From Diphasiastrum complanatum (taxonomy: Eukaryota; Streptophyta; Lycopodiopsida; Lycopodiales; Lycopodiaceae): a stretch of DNA of 64,000 nt. This document shows, one piece after another, positions 24,560 to 36,069 of the stretch (the stretch's first letter is position 1; every line of letters starts with the position of its first letter). Made by a program: the position numbers and the translations under genes. Location of the stretch: contig CM055108.1 of the NCBI GenBank assembly GCA_029204225.1, positions 20,899,644-20,963,643 of the forward strand, given 5' to 3'. Under the pieces are notes generated by a model, which saw only the letters and a program-made list of their open reading frames with translations, did not search any database and was not told the origin of the DNA.

Positions 24560-24770
24560 CAGACAAATAATCTATTGCAACGTTTGACAGGATTGCAATC
24601 TGACCTCTTTGTTGAGAACTTTGCTTCTGACATAGACTTGAGTTCAATGTGTTTACTCCTAGAATGAAATCTAGGGTATAATAATCATATGAGGGCCCAT
24701 ACCTGTAATTGGACACAAGAGCACTTGCATGGTGTTTGACTGCTATAATGCAATAATAGAAGGTCAATTG
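24560..24770 (-). pseudogene. copia RNase H tail fragment
   Basis: Nucleotide similarity to the RNase H tail of copia B at 30110-30220: both have a minus-strand segment equivalent to ANPRFHPKSNHIVLKYHFVR followed by FSTKR. Frames are broken. Confidence 0.6.
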
Positions 24771-25611
24771 CTATTCTAGGTTGCATGGGAATCCTCAGAG
24801 GAATGTTCTCTCCTCATGGGAGAGAATATATACTAGTGGAAACTCACCCATCTACCTATTACTCATGTTGTCGCACAGTCTGCATATTTATATGTAGAAT
24901 AAGATTGGCAAAAAACGTGACTGTCTACATAAATACAAATAAATTTCCACAGGTGAAAAAGCCAAAAAAGATGACACTGTGTTTTTACACGTGATTTGTG
25001 ACAGGCGAAAAAGATGACATTGCCTTACAAAATGCCGAAGGTGCCCCTACAGAAAAGCAAAGGCACCCTGTAAATCAAATCTTAAGGCATTTGTCAAAGT
25101 GTCGCATTTTTTGCATCTTCCCCAACATTCATTTCAGCAAAGACTGATGTTGTGGCCTTCTCATGCTCATCCCATGCAACTGTGCTAACAGATTTGACGA
25201 CGATAGTAGCCACCCACAATCTCCCACAGACAACACATCCACTTTGTACCTTCTTCATGTGCACACTTGTAAAATTGTGTATATATATATTGAATACCAT
25301 TTGCGTATTCTAAAAGATGTGAGATAACAACGTGTGTGAAAATAATAGCATCATAAGCTAATCAGAGATAGACGAAGTAGATGCCCTCGCGCATTGATTC
25401 TTTGTATTGTCAATATTTGTAGAACACGTAGTTTTGTTCGCTATTGTCTTGTGCTCCACAACATTATTGACATGTATATTTTGATATACTTAATCTAATA
25501 ACAACTCTGTTTTGTTCTACATTCAGATTTGTGTCAATATTGCTATGCTTTTCTACATTCTGTTTGACTCTCTTATTGCTCAATCTTGTAATCTATTCTT
25601 AGCGAATTATT
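24771..25611 (-). repeat. Probable decayed LTR material of copia B type, reversed
   Basis: Stretches such as GACACTGTGTTTTTACACG (about 24971) and GACAGGCGAAAAA correspond to the reversed copia B LTR at 32125-32190. The ends cannot be set. Around 25262-25300 is a TATATATA run. No gene is supported. Confidence 0.45.
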
Positions 25612-25745
25612 ATTAGTCTAGCTGTTCGCGACTAATATTTAGTCTTGCCTTTCGCAACTAATCCGCGACTGATTATCAGTCGAGCTCAGTCTAACTCTTC
25701 GCGAACCATTTGCGACTAATAATTTGTCTATTTTCGTTCCTCACA
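25612..25745. repeat. Cluster of CGCGACTAAT-type short palindromic repeats
   Basis: About five variants of TTCGCGACTAAT and TAGTCT/CAGTC occur in about 130 bp. Two form small palindromes (GACTAATATTTAGTC; CGACTGATTATCAGTCG). The cluster may be part of an LTR promoter region. No function is assigned. Confidence 0.5.
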
Positions 25746-26326
25746 CTCACGCAACCTCTTTCTCCAGCAAGGCATTCATGACACTTTGATAACCGAGGAT
25801 AATACCGAGACTAATGAAAAAAAAAGACACCTCAGTATAGACCACGGTATAAAACAAAATGTAAATGGATCTCACTTTTGGAATTTGTTACCTATCAACA
25901 CATTGAATTCCATTTTCTATCAACATTGGTTGCCATATGCACAAGTGAATAAAGAAATTTATGTATCACAAAAAAATGATGATCACAAATTGTGTACTCA
26001 CATGCATTGACTTCTTGTTCGATGTCAAGTAGTCAATTAATAAAGTGTAATTGTATCTGTGAGCAATATAATTAATATTACAATGAGTCGAAATACATCG
26101 TACTATCTCACTTATTCATTTGGTGGTTCATATTTGATGCATCATCATGAGTCTATCTCTAATTCTACCCAAATATCTCCTATAACTTCATCATTAATAA
26201 TCTGAGCTTCAAAAGCTAATGGCGACGTGACGACGAGTGAGGTCAAGAAGGTGTGTCATGTATCGCCGAACCATCCGATGATGATGCATCATGCTCAACG
26301 TCATCATTAGCTTGTGAAGCTTGCAC
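25746..26326. other. Unassigned DNA left of copia B
   Basis: AT-rich, with a short open frame at 25786-26010 that shows no recognisable feature. Confidence 0.35.
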
Positions 26327-26632
26327 ATCCACTATTGTTTTGCACTCATTGGCATCTGATTTTCTTTTTTTGAATCAATACTATTCTTTATTGCATTCAA
26401 TATATGTCAGAATGCATGCACCTCCGTATTTTCTTTGTAAATGATAGAAATTGTCTAAGAATTCAATACTTCATGTTTGGCTACATAATCACTTAGTATC
26501 TAGCGATTTCAAAGTTAGTTGCTAAAGTTTGAATGTGATTCCCATCACTATTGCTTTGTTCAATTTTGATAGGCGTAGTCATGCACTAGAAGTAGGAAGT
26601 TTTTGCTACTATTATCTATCCTATTTTTGACA
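26327..26632 (+). repeat. 5' LTR of copia B, truncated
   Basis: Matches the right-hand ~306 bp of the 3' LTR (about 31275-31582) and ends TTTTTGACA directly before the primer site. The left ~800 bp are missing. Confidence 0.88.
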
Positions 26633-26644
26633 TGGTATCAGAGC
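26633..26644 (+). promoter_or_regulatory. Primer-binding site (initiator Met tRNA) of copia B
   Basis: TGGTATCAGAGC immediately follows the 5' LTR. Confidence 0.9.
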
Positions 26645-26838
26645 AATGTCACTACTTATTTATCTGATTTCTACATGATATCAGAGCGAAAGCTCTAATA
26701 CTTGATATCTTTCGCAATATCAAATTGATATCAAACTCTTCAGTTCTTTCCAACCTTTCAGTATCAGTGAATTGTTTTCCTACTGTTGGGATTACTACAT
26801 CTTAGCATCATCGACACAATCAACAAACTAAGTTCCAG

Positions 26839-27312
26839 ATGGATTCTTAAAGTAAAGCCGGTCTCATCACAGGTAAGAAGTAAAACCTGAAGATGATGAC
26901 TCAAAGTGGAAATTGAAGGATGGTAAGCTTTCGCGCTTATTATCCTCAATATATTAGATACACAGATTGGACATATAGCTGAAGCTAAAACGTCAAAAGA
27001 CATTTGAGACATCTTGGACTCACTATATGACATGAGGGACGTAACTACTAAGTTACATCTACGAAGGAAATTCTTCACATTCAAGATGTCTGTTGGTGAT
27101 TCACTTCAGAGTCACATTAACCAGTTTAAGAATCTCTTGAAACAGATGGCCGCTGTCGGATCAGTCATAGATGATCAAGATACAATCATGACATTGCTTT
27201 TAAGCTTGCCCTCTACATATGAGAACTGGGTGATGATCATATCGACACACTTAGATTCAACTCTTACTAGAGTTACTACTATGTTGCTACAAGAAGACAA
27301 TAGAAGAAGTTA
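26839..27312 (+). pseudogene. gag: copia B gag, broken
   Basis: An early stop follows the presumed start at 26839. Further on the frame is readable as WKLKDGK, then DTQIGHIAEAKTSKDIWDIL, and 27014-27313 gives 99 open residues with the gag helices (LHLRRKFFTFKMSVGDSLQS, LLLSLPSTYENWV). The zinc knuckle region after 27313 is lost to stops. Confidence 0.85.
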
Positions 27313-27589
27313 AGACACATCGTCTACTTCCTCCTCTCAGGCTTTATATGTCAAAAAAAGATCTAAGCGACAGAAGTAGAAAGGCTCCAAGAAGGTTCCA
27401 ACAAATCAGAAGCCGACTCAAAGTCAAAAACAATCATCGAATCCACAGTAGAAGAAAAAGATGTTTTGAAGATATTGCAAGACAATAACCATGAGATCAA
27501 GGATTGTTGAATTCTCCAAGCAAAGAACGCAACCAAGCAACTTGATCAACAAGCAAACACAGTCTCATCATCTCTCTAGGTAGAAGTGG

Positions 27590-28790
27590 ATGAAGGCGCA
27601 TTTATGGTCAAAGATCAAAGCACATTTTTGGATGATTCATCATTTCTGGATTCTGGAGCAACTCAACATATGACCAATCAACATGAGATCTTCAACTCCT
27701 ACACATCTTACGACACAAAGAAATTTGTTAATCTCAAGCCTTGAAAACCTCTGTTTCAGTCAATAAAGCATTACTATGGCATCATCGCTTAGGACACATG
27801 AATCATGCATCTATTTTGAACATGTCCAGACAATCCATGGTTCTTGATCTTGACTATCCTTATGGTAAGGTCAATTTCCTTGTCTGTCATAGTTGCATTT
27901 TTAGAAAGCAGTCTAGGATTCCTTTTAGATCAAACCATATGCATGCGACAAAAGATTTGCTAGATGTTGTTCACACAGATATATGTGGTCCTATGCAAAC
28001 TCCTTCATTGTTTGATGCAAAGTATTTCATTACCTTTATTGACAAGTTTTCTAGAAGAACATTTGTTTATTTTATTAAACAGAAGTCAGAGGCTTTCATT
28101 AGATTCAGACAATTCAAAAAGCATGCTGAGAATCAAACTGGAAAACGAATCAAAGCGTTGAGGTCAGATAATAGAGGAGAATACATCTCCAATGAATTCA
28201 AGGAGTACTGCCTCAAGAACGACATTGAGCAACAATATATCACCTCCTATTCACCTCAATCAAATGGTCTTGCTGAGAGAAAGAATAGAACCTTAGTCGA
28301 ATCGGCAAAGTGCATGTTATCACATGCGATACTTCCGAAGTCCTTCTGGGCTGAAGTTGTTTAAACAACAACCTATATTCAGAACAAATGTCCTACTAAA
28401 GGCCTCTCATAAAAGACACCATTCGAAGTTTGGACATGTACCAAACCTTCTTTATCAAACTTATGAGTTTTTGGATGTATAGCTTTTGTGCAGATACCTT
28501 GTGATCTCAGGAAGAAGCTCGACTTCCAGAGTATCAAATGTGTTTTCATCATCTACACTACTTTGGATCAAGCCTACAGGTTTTTCGATCCCATCGCGTT
28601 GAAGATATTCACTAGCCAGGATGTCATCTTCATCGAAGATCAGTTTCAAGACCTCAAAGGAAAGGGCAGTTCCCATGTAGCCAACCTGTCAGATTCTCCT
28701 GACGCTTTGAACTTTCTAGTTCCACAGACGACTATTCCCATTGAAGGTCCAAGCTCTTCTACTTTTGATCAACAGCGAGTTAGAAGATGA
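27590..28790 (+). pseudogene. pol: copia B protease and integrase
   Basis: A protease core DSGATQHMTNQH (about 27650) is followed by an apparent deletion to the pre-integrase region (HHRLGHMNHASI, CHSCIFRKQSR) at 27741. The integrase core is open over 207 codons with Asp in DICGP, Asp in LRSDNRGEY and Glu in GLAERKN. It ends at TAA 28362. The integrase C-terminal part (FGCIAFVQIPCDLRKK, FDPIALKIFTSQDVIF) continues with breaks to about 28790. Confidence 0.9.
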
Positions 28791-29946
28791 TGATGTTGTA
28801 GTTCAGCAACTACAGTATGATAGAAACGATCAACTTCCTCTATTATCCAGAAGATCTTCAAGAACCAGCAGCCTACCCAACCAGTATATCGACGAATCTG
28901 CAGCCTACCTTATTCAAGAACTGATGTCTGTCGAAGAGGCACTCAGTCAGCCTGATTTCAATCTTTGGAAAGAAGCTATGGATAAAGAGTATTCATCTCT
29001 TCTCAAGAACCAGACATGGACGATTGTCGAATTACCTGCTAGCAGAAACGTAGTTGATTGCAAATGGATTTTCAAAGTCAAGTACAATGCAGATGGAAGT
29101 ATCAACTGAAAAAAGGAACGACTTGTTACCAGAGGATTTTCTCAAGTATACAACATCAATTACACTGAAACCTTCAATCCAGTAGTCAAGCATTCTTCTA
29201 TTCGACATTTGCTATCATTTGTTGCTGCAGTAGATTTGGAAATACATCAAATGGATGTACAGACAACATATCTCAATGGAGTTATTGAAGAAGACATTTA
29301 CATGGTGCAATCCGAAGTTTATATAATTGAGGGTAAACACAATCATGTGTGCAAACTCCATAAGGCACTTTATGGCTTGAAGCAATCTGCTCGAGCATGG
29401 TTTCAAAGGACCAATACTTTCCTTATTGATCATGGCTACACACCTAGCTCTTCAGAGTCAAACGTTTACTTCAAAGCAATGCAACAGTCTTTTATAATTA
29501 TCACTTTATATTTGGATGACACATTGCTTTTCAACAATAGTATCGATCTGATAAAAAAAGCAAAGATAATGCTATCTTCCGAATTCGACATGGCCGATCT
29601 AGGCAAAGCTCATTTCTATCTTGGTATACAAATCTATAGAGACAAAAAACAAAAGTTGATCTACATTACACAACAGAGGTACATCTACAACATTTTAGTC
29701 GGATATAATTTGATCAATTGCAAAGTAGCTCTCTTGCCAATGAAACCAGGACTCAAATTGTCAAAGGACCAGTGTTCCCAAAGAATTCATGAGAAGCAAC
29801 AGATGTGTGAGTATCCTTCTCTTATGTACGCCATGATGTGTACTAGGCCAAACATAGCTTTTGTAGTCAGCTCTCTCAGTTGGCTTATGGCTAATCCTGG
29901 TATAACACATTGGAAGGCTCTTATCAGAATCATGAGATATCTTTGA
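28791..29946 (+). pseudogene. pol: copia B reverse transcriptase
   Basis: RT motifs: KNQTWTIVELPASRNVVDCK, HQMDVQTTYLNGVIEEDIYM, KALYGLKQSARAWF and the catalytic loop LYLDDTLLF. TGA at 29107 stands where the related fragment at 44165 has CGA. The frame then ends at 29944 after RIMRYL, just before RNase H. Confidence 0.92.
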
Positions 29947-30027
29947 GCTACTATGGACTTTTGCATTTGTTATGGAGCAGTCGGCAACGAAAACTAATTT
30001 TTTTAGTGGTTACATAGATGCAAACTT

Positions 30028-30440
30028 AGTTCTACACAGAATCTTCTGTGTGTATCCAAACTGAATGCTTTGGTAAAAATATCAGCTGTCATATCTTGCG
30101 TTCTACAGTACTGCAATCTAACCTCTTTGTTGAGAACTTTCTTCTAACGAAATGATACTTCAGTACAATGTGATTACTCTTGGGATGAAATCTAGGGTTG
30201 GCTGATAAAGCGATGGCACTTTGATTATCACAAAATAATGTTGTCGGAGCATATTGATTCAAACCGATATTTGAGAGTAAGTTCCTCAACCAAATTGCTT
30301 CCTTTGTAGCTTGAGAGGCTACAATACACTCTGATTCAGTGGAAGATAGAGCTATTGAAGATTGCTTGCGACTGTTCCAAAAAATTGGACCATTGTTGAA
30401 AAAGAATGTAATCCAAAAGTAGATTTACGAGTGTCTACTT
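30028..30440 (-). pseudogene. Inverted RNase H segment inside copia B
   Basis: The forward strand reads into RNase H as GYIDANL up to about 30027. From 30440 back to 30028 on the minus strand, the missing middle of RNase H can be read (VDTRKSTFG, SIALSSTESE, TLFCDNQSAIALSANPRFHP, DIFTKAFSL). After 30440 the forward strand resumes with the last few codons and the polypurine tract. So about 413 bp have been flipped in place with almost no loss. Confidence 0.85.
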
Positions 30441-30478
30441 AAAGGTCAAGGCATTCAAGGATTCAGATTAAGGGGGAG

Positions 30479-31582
30479 TGTTGGATTATTCTCCTTACCA
30501 ATCGACTAATCGGTTTAATCTTCATCTGTTGTTTATCAAGTTCTGCAAATTTTTCCATGTTTTTACAGTCTACAGCTTTTCAAGTGTTTTTACACAGTCT
30601 GCAGAAATACATGGAGTTTTACCACAGTGTCACCTTTTGTATTTTTTGCCTGTTAGGATTTGCGAGCAAATAGGCAGAGTCACATTTTCACTTGATAGGA
30701 TGTCGCATTCTTTGCTTTTTCCAAAGTGCCTCAAAATGTTAAGGACATGACTCTGGCAAAGTGTAGGACAACCCTAAATGTGATTTAAAGGCACTGTCTT
30801 CTTTTTCACGTTTTTTCCAAAATCTCAACACTGTCACTTTTCATGACAATGTCGTCTGTGACATTTTAGTCCATTTCTGCAGAAGTGACAGTTTGGTCCA
30901 TTTATGCAAACAGAATGTTTACGAGCAATTTCACCGCTTATCAGTAATCAATGACAAGGAACCGGATGGATGTTAGTGGGTACCAGCCAACTGGCAATCA
31001 CAATTGACAACCTAATTTCTTAGTATAAATAGCTGTTCATATTCATATAGTTTTATGCAAGCAAGCAAGTTAGAAAATGATCGAAGAGATCAATCAACAA
31101 GTATTGCAAGTTAGCTCTCTATCAAGCTTTGAAGCTTGAAATCTCTTGAGCATTCTAGCTCAGTCTTTTAGAGTTATATTTTAGAGTTGCTATTGCGCTA
31201 TTGCTTGTCAACATAGCTGCTTATTATTAGACTTATCCTCAGTTACTCAGAGACAGCTTTGAGTGCGCAGTTTCTATCCACTATTGTTTTGCGCTCATTG
31301 GCATCTGATTTTATTTTTTTGAATCAATACTATCCTTTATTGCATTCAGTATATGTCAGAATGCATGCATCTCTGTATTTCCTTTGTAACTGATAGAAAT
31401 TGTCTGAGAATTCAATACTTCATGTTTGGCTACGTAATCACTTAGTATCTAGCGATTTCAAAGTTAGTTTCTAAATATTGAATGTGATTCCCATCACTAC
31501 TGTCGCTGTTCAATTTTGATAGGCATAGTCATGCACTAGAAGTAGGAAGTTTCTGCTACGATTATCTAACCTATTTCCGACA
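30479..31582 (+). repeat. 3' LTR of copia B
   Basis: 1104 bp, starting TGTTGGATTATT after AAGGGGGAG and ending CCGACA, so TG..CA ends. TATAAATAG at about 31024-31032 is a plausible promoter TATA box in the LTR. Its reverse complement follows directly at 31583. Confidence 0.92.
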
Positions 31583-32377
31583 TCTGAGTAACCGAGGATA
31601 AGTCTGATAATAAGCAACTATGCTGATAAGCAATAGCGCAATAGCAACCCTAAAATATATTCCTAAAGGCTAAGCTAGAATGCTCAAGAGAGTTCAAGCT
31701 TGAAAGCTTGATAGAGAGCTGACTTGCAATACTTGCTGACTTGAAAACTGTATGAATATGAATAGCTATTTATACTAAGAAATTAGGTCATCAATTGGTA
31801 TTCACTGGCATCCATCCAGTTCCTTGTCATTGATTGCTGATAAGCGGTGAAATTGGCCGTAAACGTTCTATTTGCATAAATGAACCAAAACTGTAGTTCT
31901 GCAAATATGAACTAAAACAGCCATAGGCGACACTGTCTCAAAAGCGACAGTGTCGGGATTTTGCGACAGTGTCGAGATTTTGCAAAAAAGCTGCCAGTGC
32001 CTTAAAGACTAATTTAGGGTTGCCCTACACATTGCCATAGTCATTTCCTTAGCATTTTGAGGCACTTTGGAGAAAGCAAAAAAATACGACATTCTGTCAA
32101 GTGAAAAATGCGACTGCTCGCAAATCTTGACAGGCGAAAAATGTGAAAAGTGACACTGCATTTTTACACGAGATTCCTGACAGGCGATAGCTTCGCAAAA
32201 AGTAAAAAACCAAAGTGAGAGAGAAAAGCGACACTATGGTAAAACTCCGTGTATTTCTACAGACTGTATACAAACACTTGTAAAACTACAAATATAGAAA
32301 AATCCGCAGAATTGGATAAACAATGGATGAAGATTAAAATCGATTAGTCGATTGGTAAAAAGGAGAATAATCCAACA
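31583..32377 (-). repeat. Inverted copy of the copia B LTR, truncated
   Basis: The reverse complement starts TGTTGGATTATTCTCC at 32377 and follows 30479 onward for about 790 bp. It stops at the equivalent of about 31253, directly at the end of the forward LTR. The two form a large inverted repeat with a short, asymmetric loop of about 330 bp. Confidence 0.88.
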
Positions 32378-32409
32378 GTAGTGGGCTCTCCACACGTGTG
32401 AAATCAACA

Positions 32410-32421
32410 TGGTATCAGAGC
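32410..32421 (+). promoter_or_regulatory. Primer-binding site (initiator Met tRNA) of copia C
   Basis: TGGTATCAGAGC directly follows AAATCAACA. Confidence 0.9.
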
Positions 32422-33134
32422 CTACCTAAGGTTCTCATGCATTTTCATCCATTTGAGTGAAAACTTTTCATCAATCTTGAGCTAGGAATTTCAAGATCCA
32501 TTTTCCAAGCCATCTTGTTCAATTCTGGATCAGAAGAGATCAATAGGGCATTGATTGGGTCTGACCTAGTAATGTATGGAATAAGGTGCTTAGGCACGTG
32601 TGAGAAACATCCAATTTCAGTTTGAAAGTTCTCTTTCATGTTTGATCCAAAAATTTTGCTTGATATCATTTTTTGCTAGATTTTAATGCAATTAGTTTCT
32701 TTCCATTTGGTTGAGCAAATCAAAAGTTATAAGATTTTGAAGAGGGTTAGGTAGGGCACCTAGACACATTTGGTTTGATCAAGAGATTGCTTGTTGATCT
32801 CCATTCACAGTTGTATGCTTACCAATCTCATCTATAAGTGATCTAGGCATTGTTTTGAGATCTTAGCCAATTTGTCTCATGCAATATCATTGTGTTTGAG
32901 TCAATTACTTAGTGTATTCCACATGTGCTAAGAGTGAATGATCCTAACTTTGTCCATACTTCATTGTTTGATGTGAAGTAGATCTAGTTTTGGAGAGATT
33001 TGAGTAGCTAGTGAGAATCAATTCACATATAGTTGCAAGATCTTTAATTGGCGTTGATAGAACATCATTACTGGATCCTATTGAGAGTGTGAAGAAACAT
33101 TTTTTGTTTAACTTTTGAGCTCTCATCATCTTAG
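32422..33134 (+). other. Leader of copia C
   Basis: No coding sequence. About 700 bp between the primer site and the gag start at 33135. Confidence 0.6.
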
Positions 33135-34184
33135 ATGGCTTCAATGGGTCTATTCTTGTTGAAACCAAGTGAGAGATTGTCCACTTCAAACTATTCAATA
33201 TGGAAGTTGAGGATGGAGTCCATCTTGATTCTTCAAGAAGAACCTCAAGTTCTTCAAGAGGTTCAAAAATACAAAAAGAGAGCTAGGATGGCTCTCCACT
33301 ACATTAAGATAATGTCTCTTATGAGATATTGAGGGAGATAGGTACTTGCACTATAGCCAAAGAAGCTTGGGATTGTCTCAAGACTATCTATGAGGTTAAG
33401 AACACCTCTAGGATCCTCACTCTTAGAAATCAAATCTTTCAAAGTTGCCAAAAGAGTGATGAGAGTGCATCTAATTATGTTATGAGAGTCAACGATTTTC
33501 ATAGGGAGCTTGCATGCATTGGTGATTCCATCAATCAAAGTGAGCTAGTCCAAGTCACTCTCAATGGCTTGAGAAATGAATTTGACAATCTTGTCCAATC
33601 CTATGCCATTAAGGAGGAGCTACCAATCTTGGAGGCCCTTCAAGGTGTGCTTATTGCTGAAGAATCAAGACAAGAAGTACAAGCTCTTGAAGATGGACAA
33701 GCTTTCTCTCAATCATAATGATGGCAAAGCTCTATTTGCCAAGGACAAGCACAAAGGGAGGAGCAAGAACCAATATCAACAATCCTCAAGCAAGGAAAAA
33801 GCCAAATCCAAAGACAAAGATGAGGAGGAAGATGATTCCTCTAGTGCTTCATCATCCAGGTTCAAGAAGAAGAAGATCAAGTGCTTTTGTTATGGCAAGA
33901 AAGGCCATTATGCCACCAATTGCTTCAATAAGAAGAATCAACTCAAGCAAGCCAAGATCTCCAATGAGAAGGAAGACACTATTGCAAGCGATGGAGAAGG
34001 ATCTTTTATGGTCTCTAGCTTCTCATCCTCTCCTTTCAAAAAGGATGGTTTATGGTATATTGATAGTGGAGCTTCTTCACATATGTGTAGCTCCAAGAAC
34101 TCTTTCTCTTCTATTGCACCTTATGATGGAGCCAAGAAATCAATAACATTGCAAATGATTTTGAATGTCCTATTGAAGGAATAG
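33135..34184 (+). pseudogene. gag: copia C gag and protease start
   Basis: Starts MASMGLFLLKPSERLSTSNY and WKLRMESIL; a frameshift near 33315 leads into EAWDCLKTIYEVKNTSRI and onward. Another shift near 33700 leads to a Lys/Glu-rich stretch and a zinc knuckle that reads CFCYGKKGHYATNC: the second Cys is displaced by one position, which would spoil zinc binding. The protease motif DSGASSHMCSSK follows at about 34063. The frame stops at 34182. Confidence 0.88.
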
Positions 34185-35125
34185 GGAGCATTCCCTTAAA
34201 GCTTGCATGTTCTAAAGTTCTTTCTCTTACTAAATTAATTTATGTACCTAAGCTTACTAAGAATCTCATTAGTGTTGGTGATAATGGCCTTGATGTGAAA
34301 TTCAATGTTGATACTTGTACTATCAAAAAGAATGATGAGATACTTGCATTAGGATCTAGATTTGGAGGCATCTATAAACTAGATCCAAATGAATCTGTAA
34401 ATTCTTGTAATGTTGCTCTTGTGAACAAGCTTTCTATGGAGGAGTTATGGCATAGGAGGTTGGGATATCCCAACTACAAATCCATGCTCTCTATGATCAA
34501 AGAGGCCAAAGTTATTGGCTTGCCAAAGTCATTTTCCAAGGAGATCAAGCCTTGTGAGACTTGTGCTATTGCTAAATCTCACAAAAATCCATTTACAAAA
34601 TCTTCTATCAAAAGCAAGCATCCTTTGTATTTGATCCACTCGATGTGCATTTCTCATCAACTATAAGCAAGGGAGGAGCCACTTGTTTTGTTACTTTTAT
34701 TGATGATTTCACAAGATTCACTTGGATATATCTTCTTGCTTCTAAATCTATGGTGTTTGATCATTTCCTTATTCTCAAAGCTTATGTAGAGAAGCAATTC
34801 TCGTTCAAGATTAAAGCTCTTAGATGTGATGGAGGTGGAGAATATATCTCCAATAAATTTCATGATTATTGTGAGCTTGAAGGCATCAAAAGATAATTCT
34901 CTTGTGCCTATTCTCCATCTCAGAATGGAGTGGCCGAGAGAAAGAATAGATCTCTTTGTGAATGTGCAAAAACTATGAGAATTGAGGCATCTTTGCCAAA
35001 AGATTTTTGGGGAGAAGCCATTAATTGTGCACACTATCTTTGCAATAGGCTCCCACATATAGCTCTTGGAGAGAAGTCACCATATCAAATCTTATATTTG
35101 AAGAAGCCTAAGGTTGATGGGGTCG
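34185..35125 (+). pseudogene. pol: copia C pre-integrase and integrase
   Basis: Pre-integrase HRRLGYPNYKS and CETCAIAKSHK; then after a frameshift near 34645 FVTFIDDFTRFTWIYLLASK, Asp in LRCDGGGEYIS and Glu in GVAERKNRS. The GYP in place of GHP/GHL shows that one zinc-binding His is lost. A TAA at 34894-34896 interrupts the core. The frame runs into the deletion junction. Confidence 0.88.
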
Positions 35126-35436
35126 AGATTTGGAGAAGACTCTCCTGAGGCCAAATACAAAGCACTTACATCTTGTTGAAAGGAGATGGTATACATCAAG
35201 ATAATGTGAGAGATCTTCACTTGCTGGATTTTTCAGAGAGTCCAATCATCTTTTGTGACAACATTTCAGCCCAAAGATTGGCAAGCAATCCCGCCTTTCA
35301 TGCAAAGAGCAAGCATATTGAGGTGGCATATCATTTTGTGAGGGAAAACGTCATGACAAAGGAGGTGGAGCTTCAACATGTTTCTTCAAAAGAATTTTCA
35401 CATTGTATGCTAAAACTAGTCGAAGAGGGAGTGTGA
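35126..35436 (+). pseudogene. pol: copia C RNase H tail
   Basis: SPEAKYKAL begins at about 35137, then a frameshift, then PIIFCDNISAQRLASNPAFH and KHIEVAYHFVRENVMTKEVE. This is the C-terminal half of copia RNase H, closely similar to 39740-40030 of copia D. It ends at the purine tract. Confidence 0.88.
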
Positions 35437-36050
35437 GAAATTGTCAACTAGTTTGATTTTTGGTTAGGCCGATATGCATTTCATACTTATAGATAAACTT
35501 TATGAAGCTATTTTTAGCCTAAGTGCATTTGAATTGCCACTTTTAGAAAGTGTGGAAAATGTAGAAGGTCGAGTTTGGGAGATTCAAATTTGAATAGTTT
35601 GTTCATTGAATCTAGTCTACATTGTGAGTATGGTTTGAGATCTAGAAGTTTCTTATTGTTGATAAGATTGGAGAACCACATCCAAATCGGGTATATGCCT
35701 GTTATAAGTAGCCTACAAGCATATGAGGAGATAAATTCTCTCTCTCTACTCTCATTCATGCTTATATATAGAGGTTCTATACTTATTGGTGCACTATAGT
35801 GTTGATATCTTGATTTTTTGTGTGTAGAATGCAATTGTTTGATTTTTGTGTGAAATACAATAGCTTACTGATTTTGTATGGACAACAATAGTACTTTATC
35901 ATTCATATCTGATTTTTTTAAGATCTATTAGAGTTTATGGCTTCTATGCATTGTTAGAGCTAGATTTCTACATTGTCAATGAACTGGTGTTAGATGTGCT
36001 ATCTTAAGTAATCAAAGATCTTAGAGTTTGATTGGATCTTAATGATTATA
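35432..36050 (+). repeat. 3' LTR of copia C (right end unclear)
   Basis: Starts TGTGAGAAATTGTCAAC after GAAGAGGGAG. The same junction type is seen on the minus strand at 63013-62985. It includes TATATATAG near 35762-35770. The right boundary is not visible. Confidence 0.6.
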
Positions 36051-36069
36051 TTTTTCTTCAGACTTAAGT

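Larger units (their letters stand above)
26327..31582 (+). mobile_element. Ty1/copia LTR retrotransposon B, defective
   Basis: Order: truncated 5' LTR (26327-26632), tRNA-Met primer site, gag, protease, integrase, RT, an RNase H segment lying inverted (30028-30440), polypurine tract AAGGGGGAG and full 3' LTR (30479-31582). It is much more decayed than copia A, with many stops. A related fragment lies at 44046-45560. Confidence 0.93.
32378..36050 (+). mobile_element. Ty1/copia LTR retrotransposon C, lacks reverse transcriptase
   Basis: An LTR end of only 32 bp (32378-32409, ending AAATCAACA) is followed by a tRNA-Met primer site, a leader of about 700 bp, gag, protease, integrase, an abrupt join to RNase H near 35117-35142, the purine tract GAAGAGGGAG and the start of a 3' LTR at 35432. 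The RT domain is absent. The 3' LTR end is not clear; similarity to the LTR-like region at 40070-40560 reaches about 36000. Confidence 0.85.

Noticed and set aside
25094-25300. Minus-strand frame containing several Cys and Val residues
   Set aside because: No recognisable motif and it lies within probable LTR debris.
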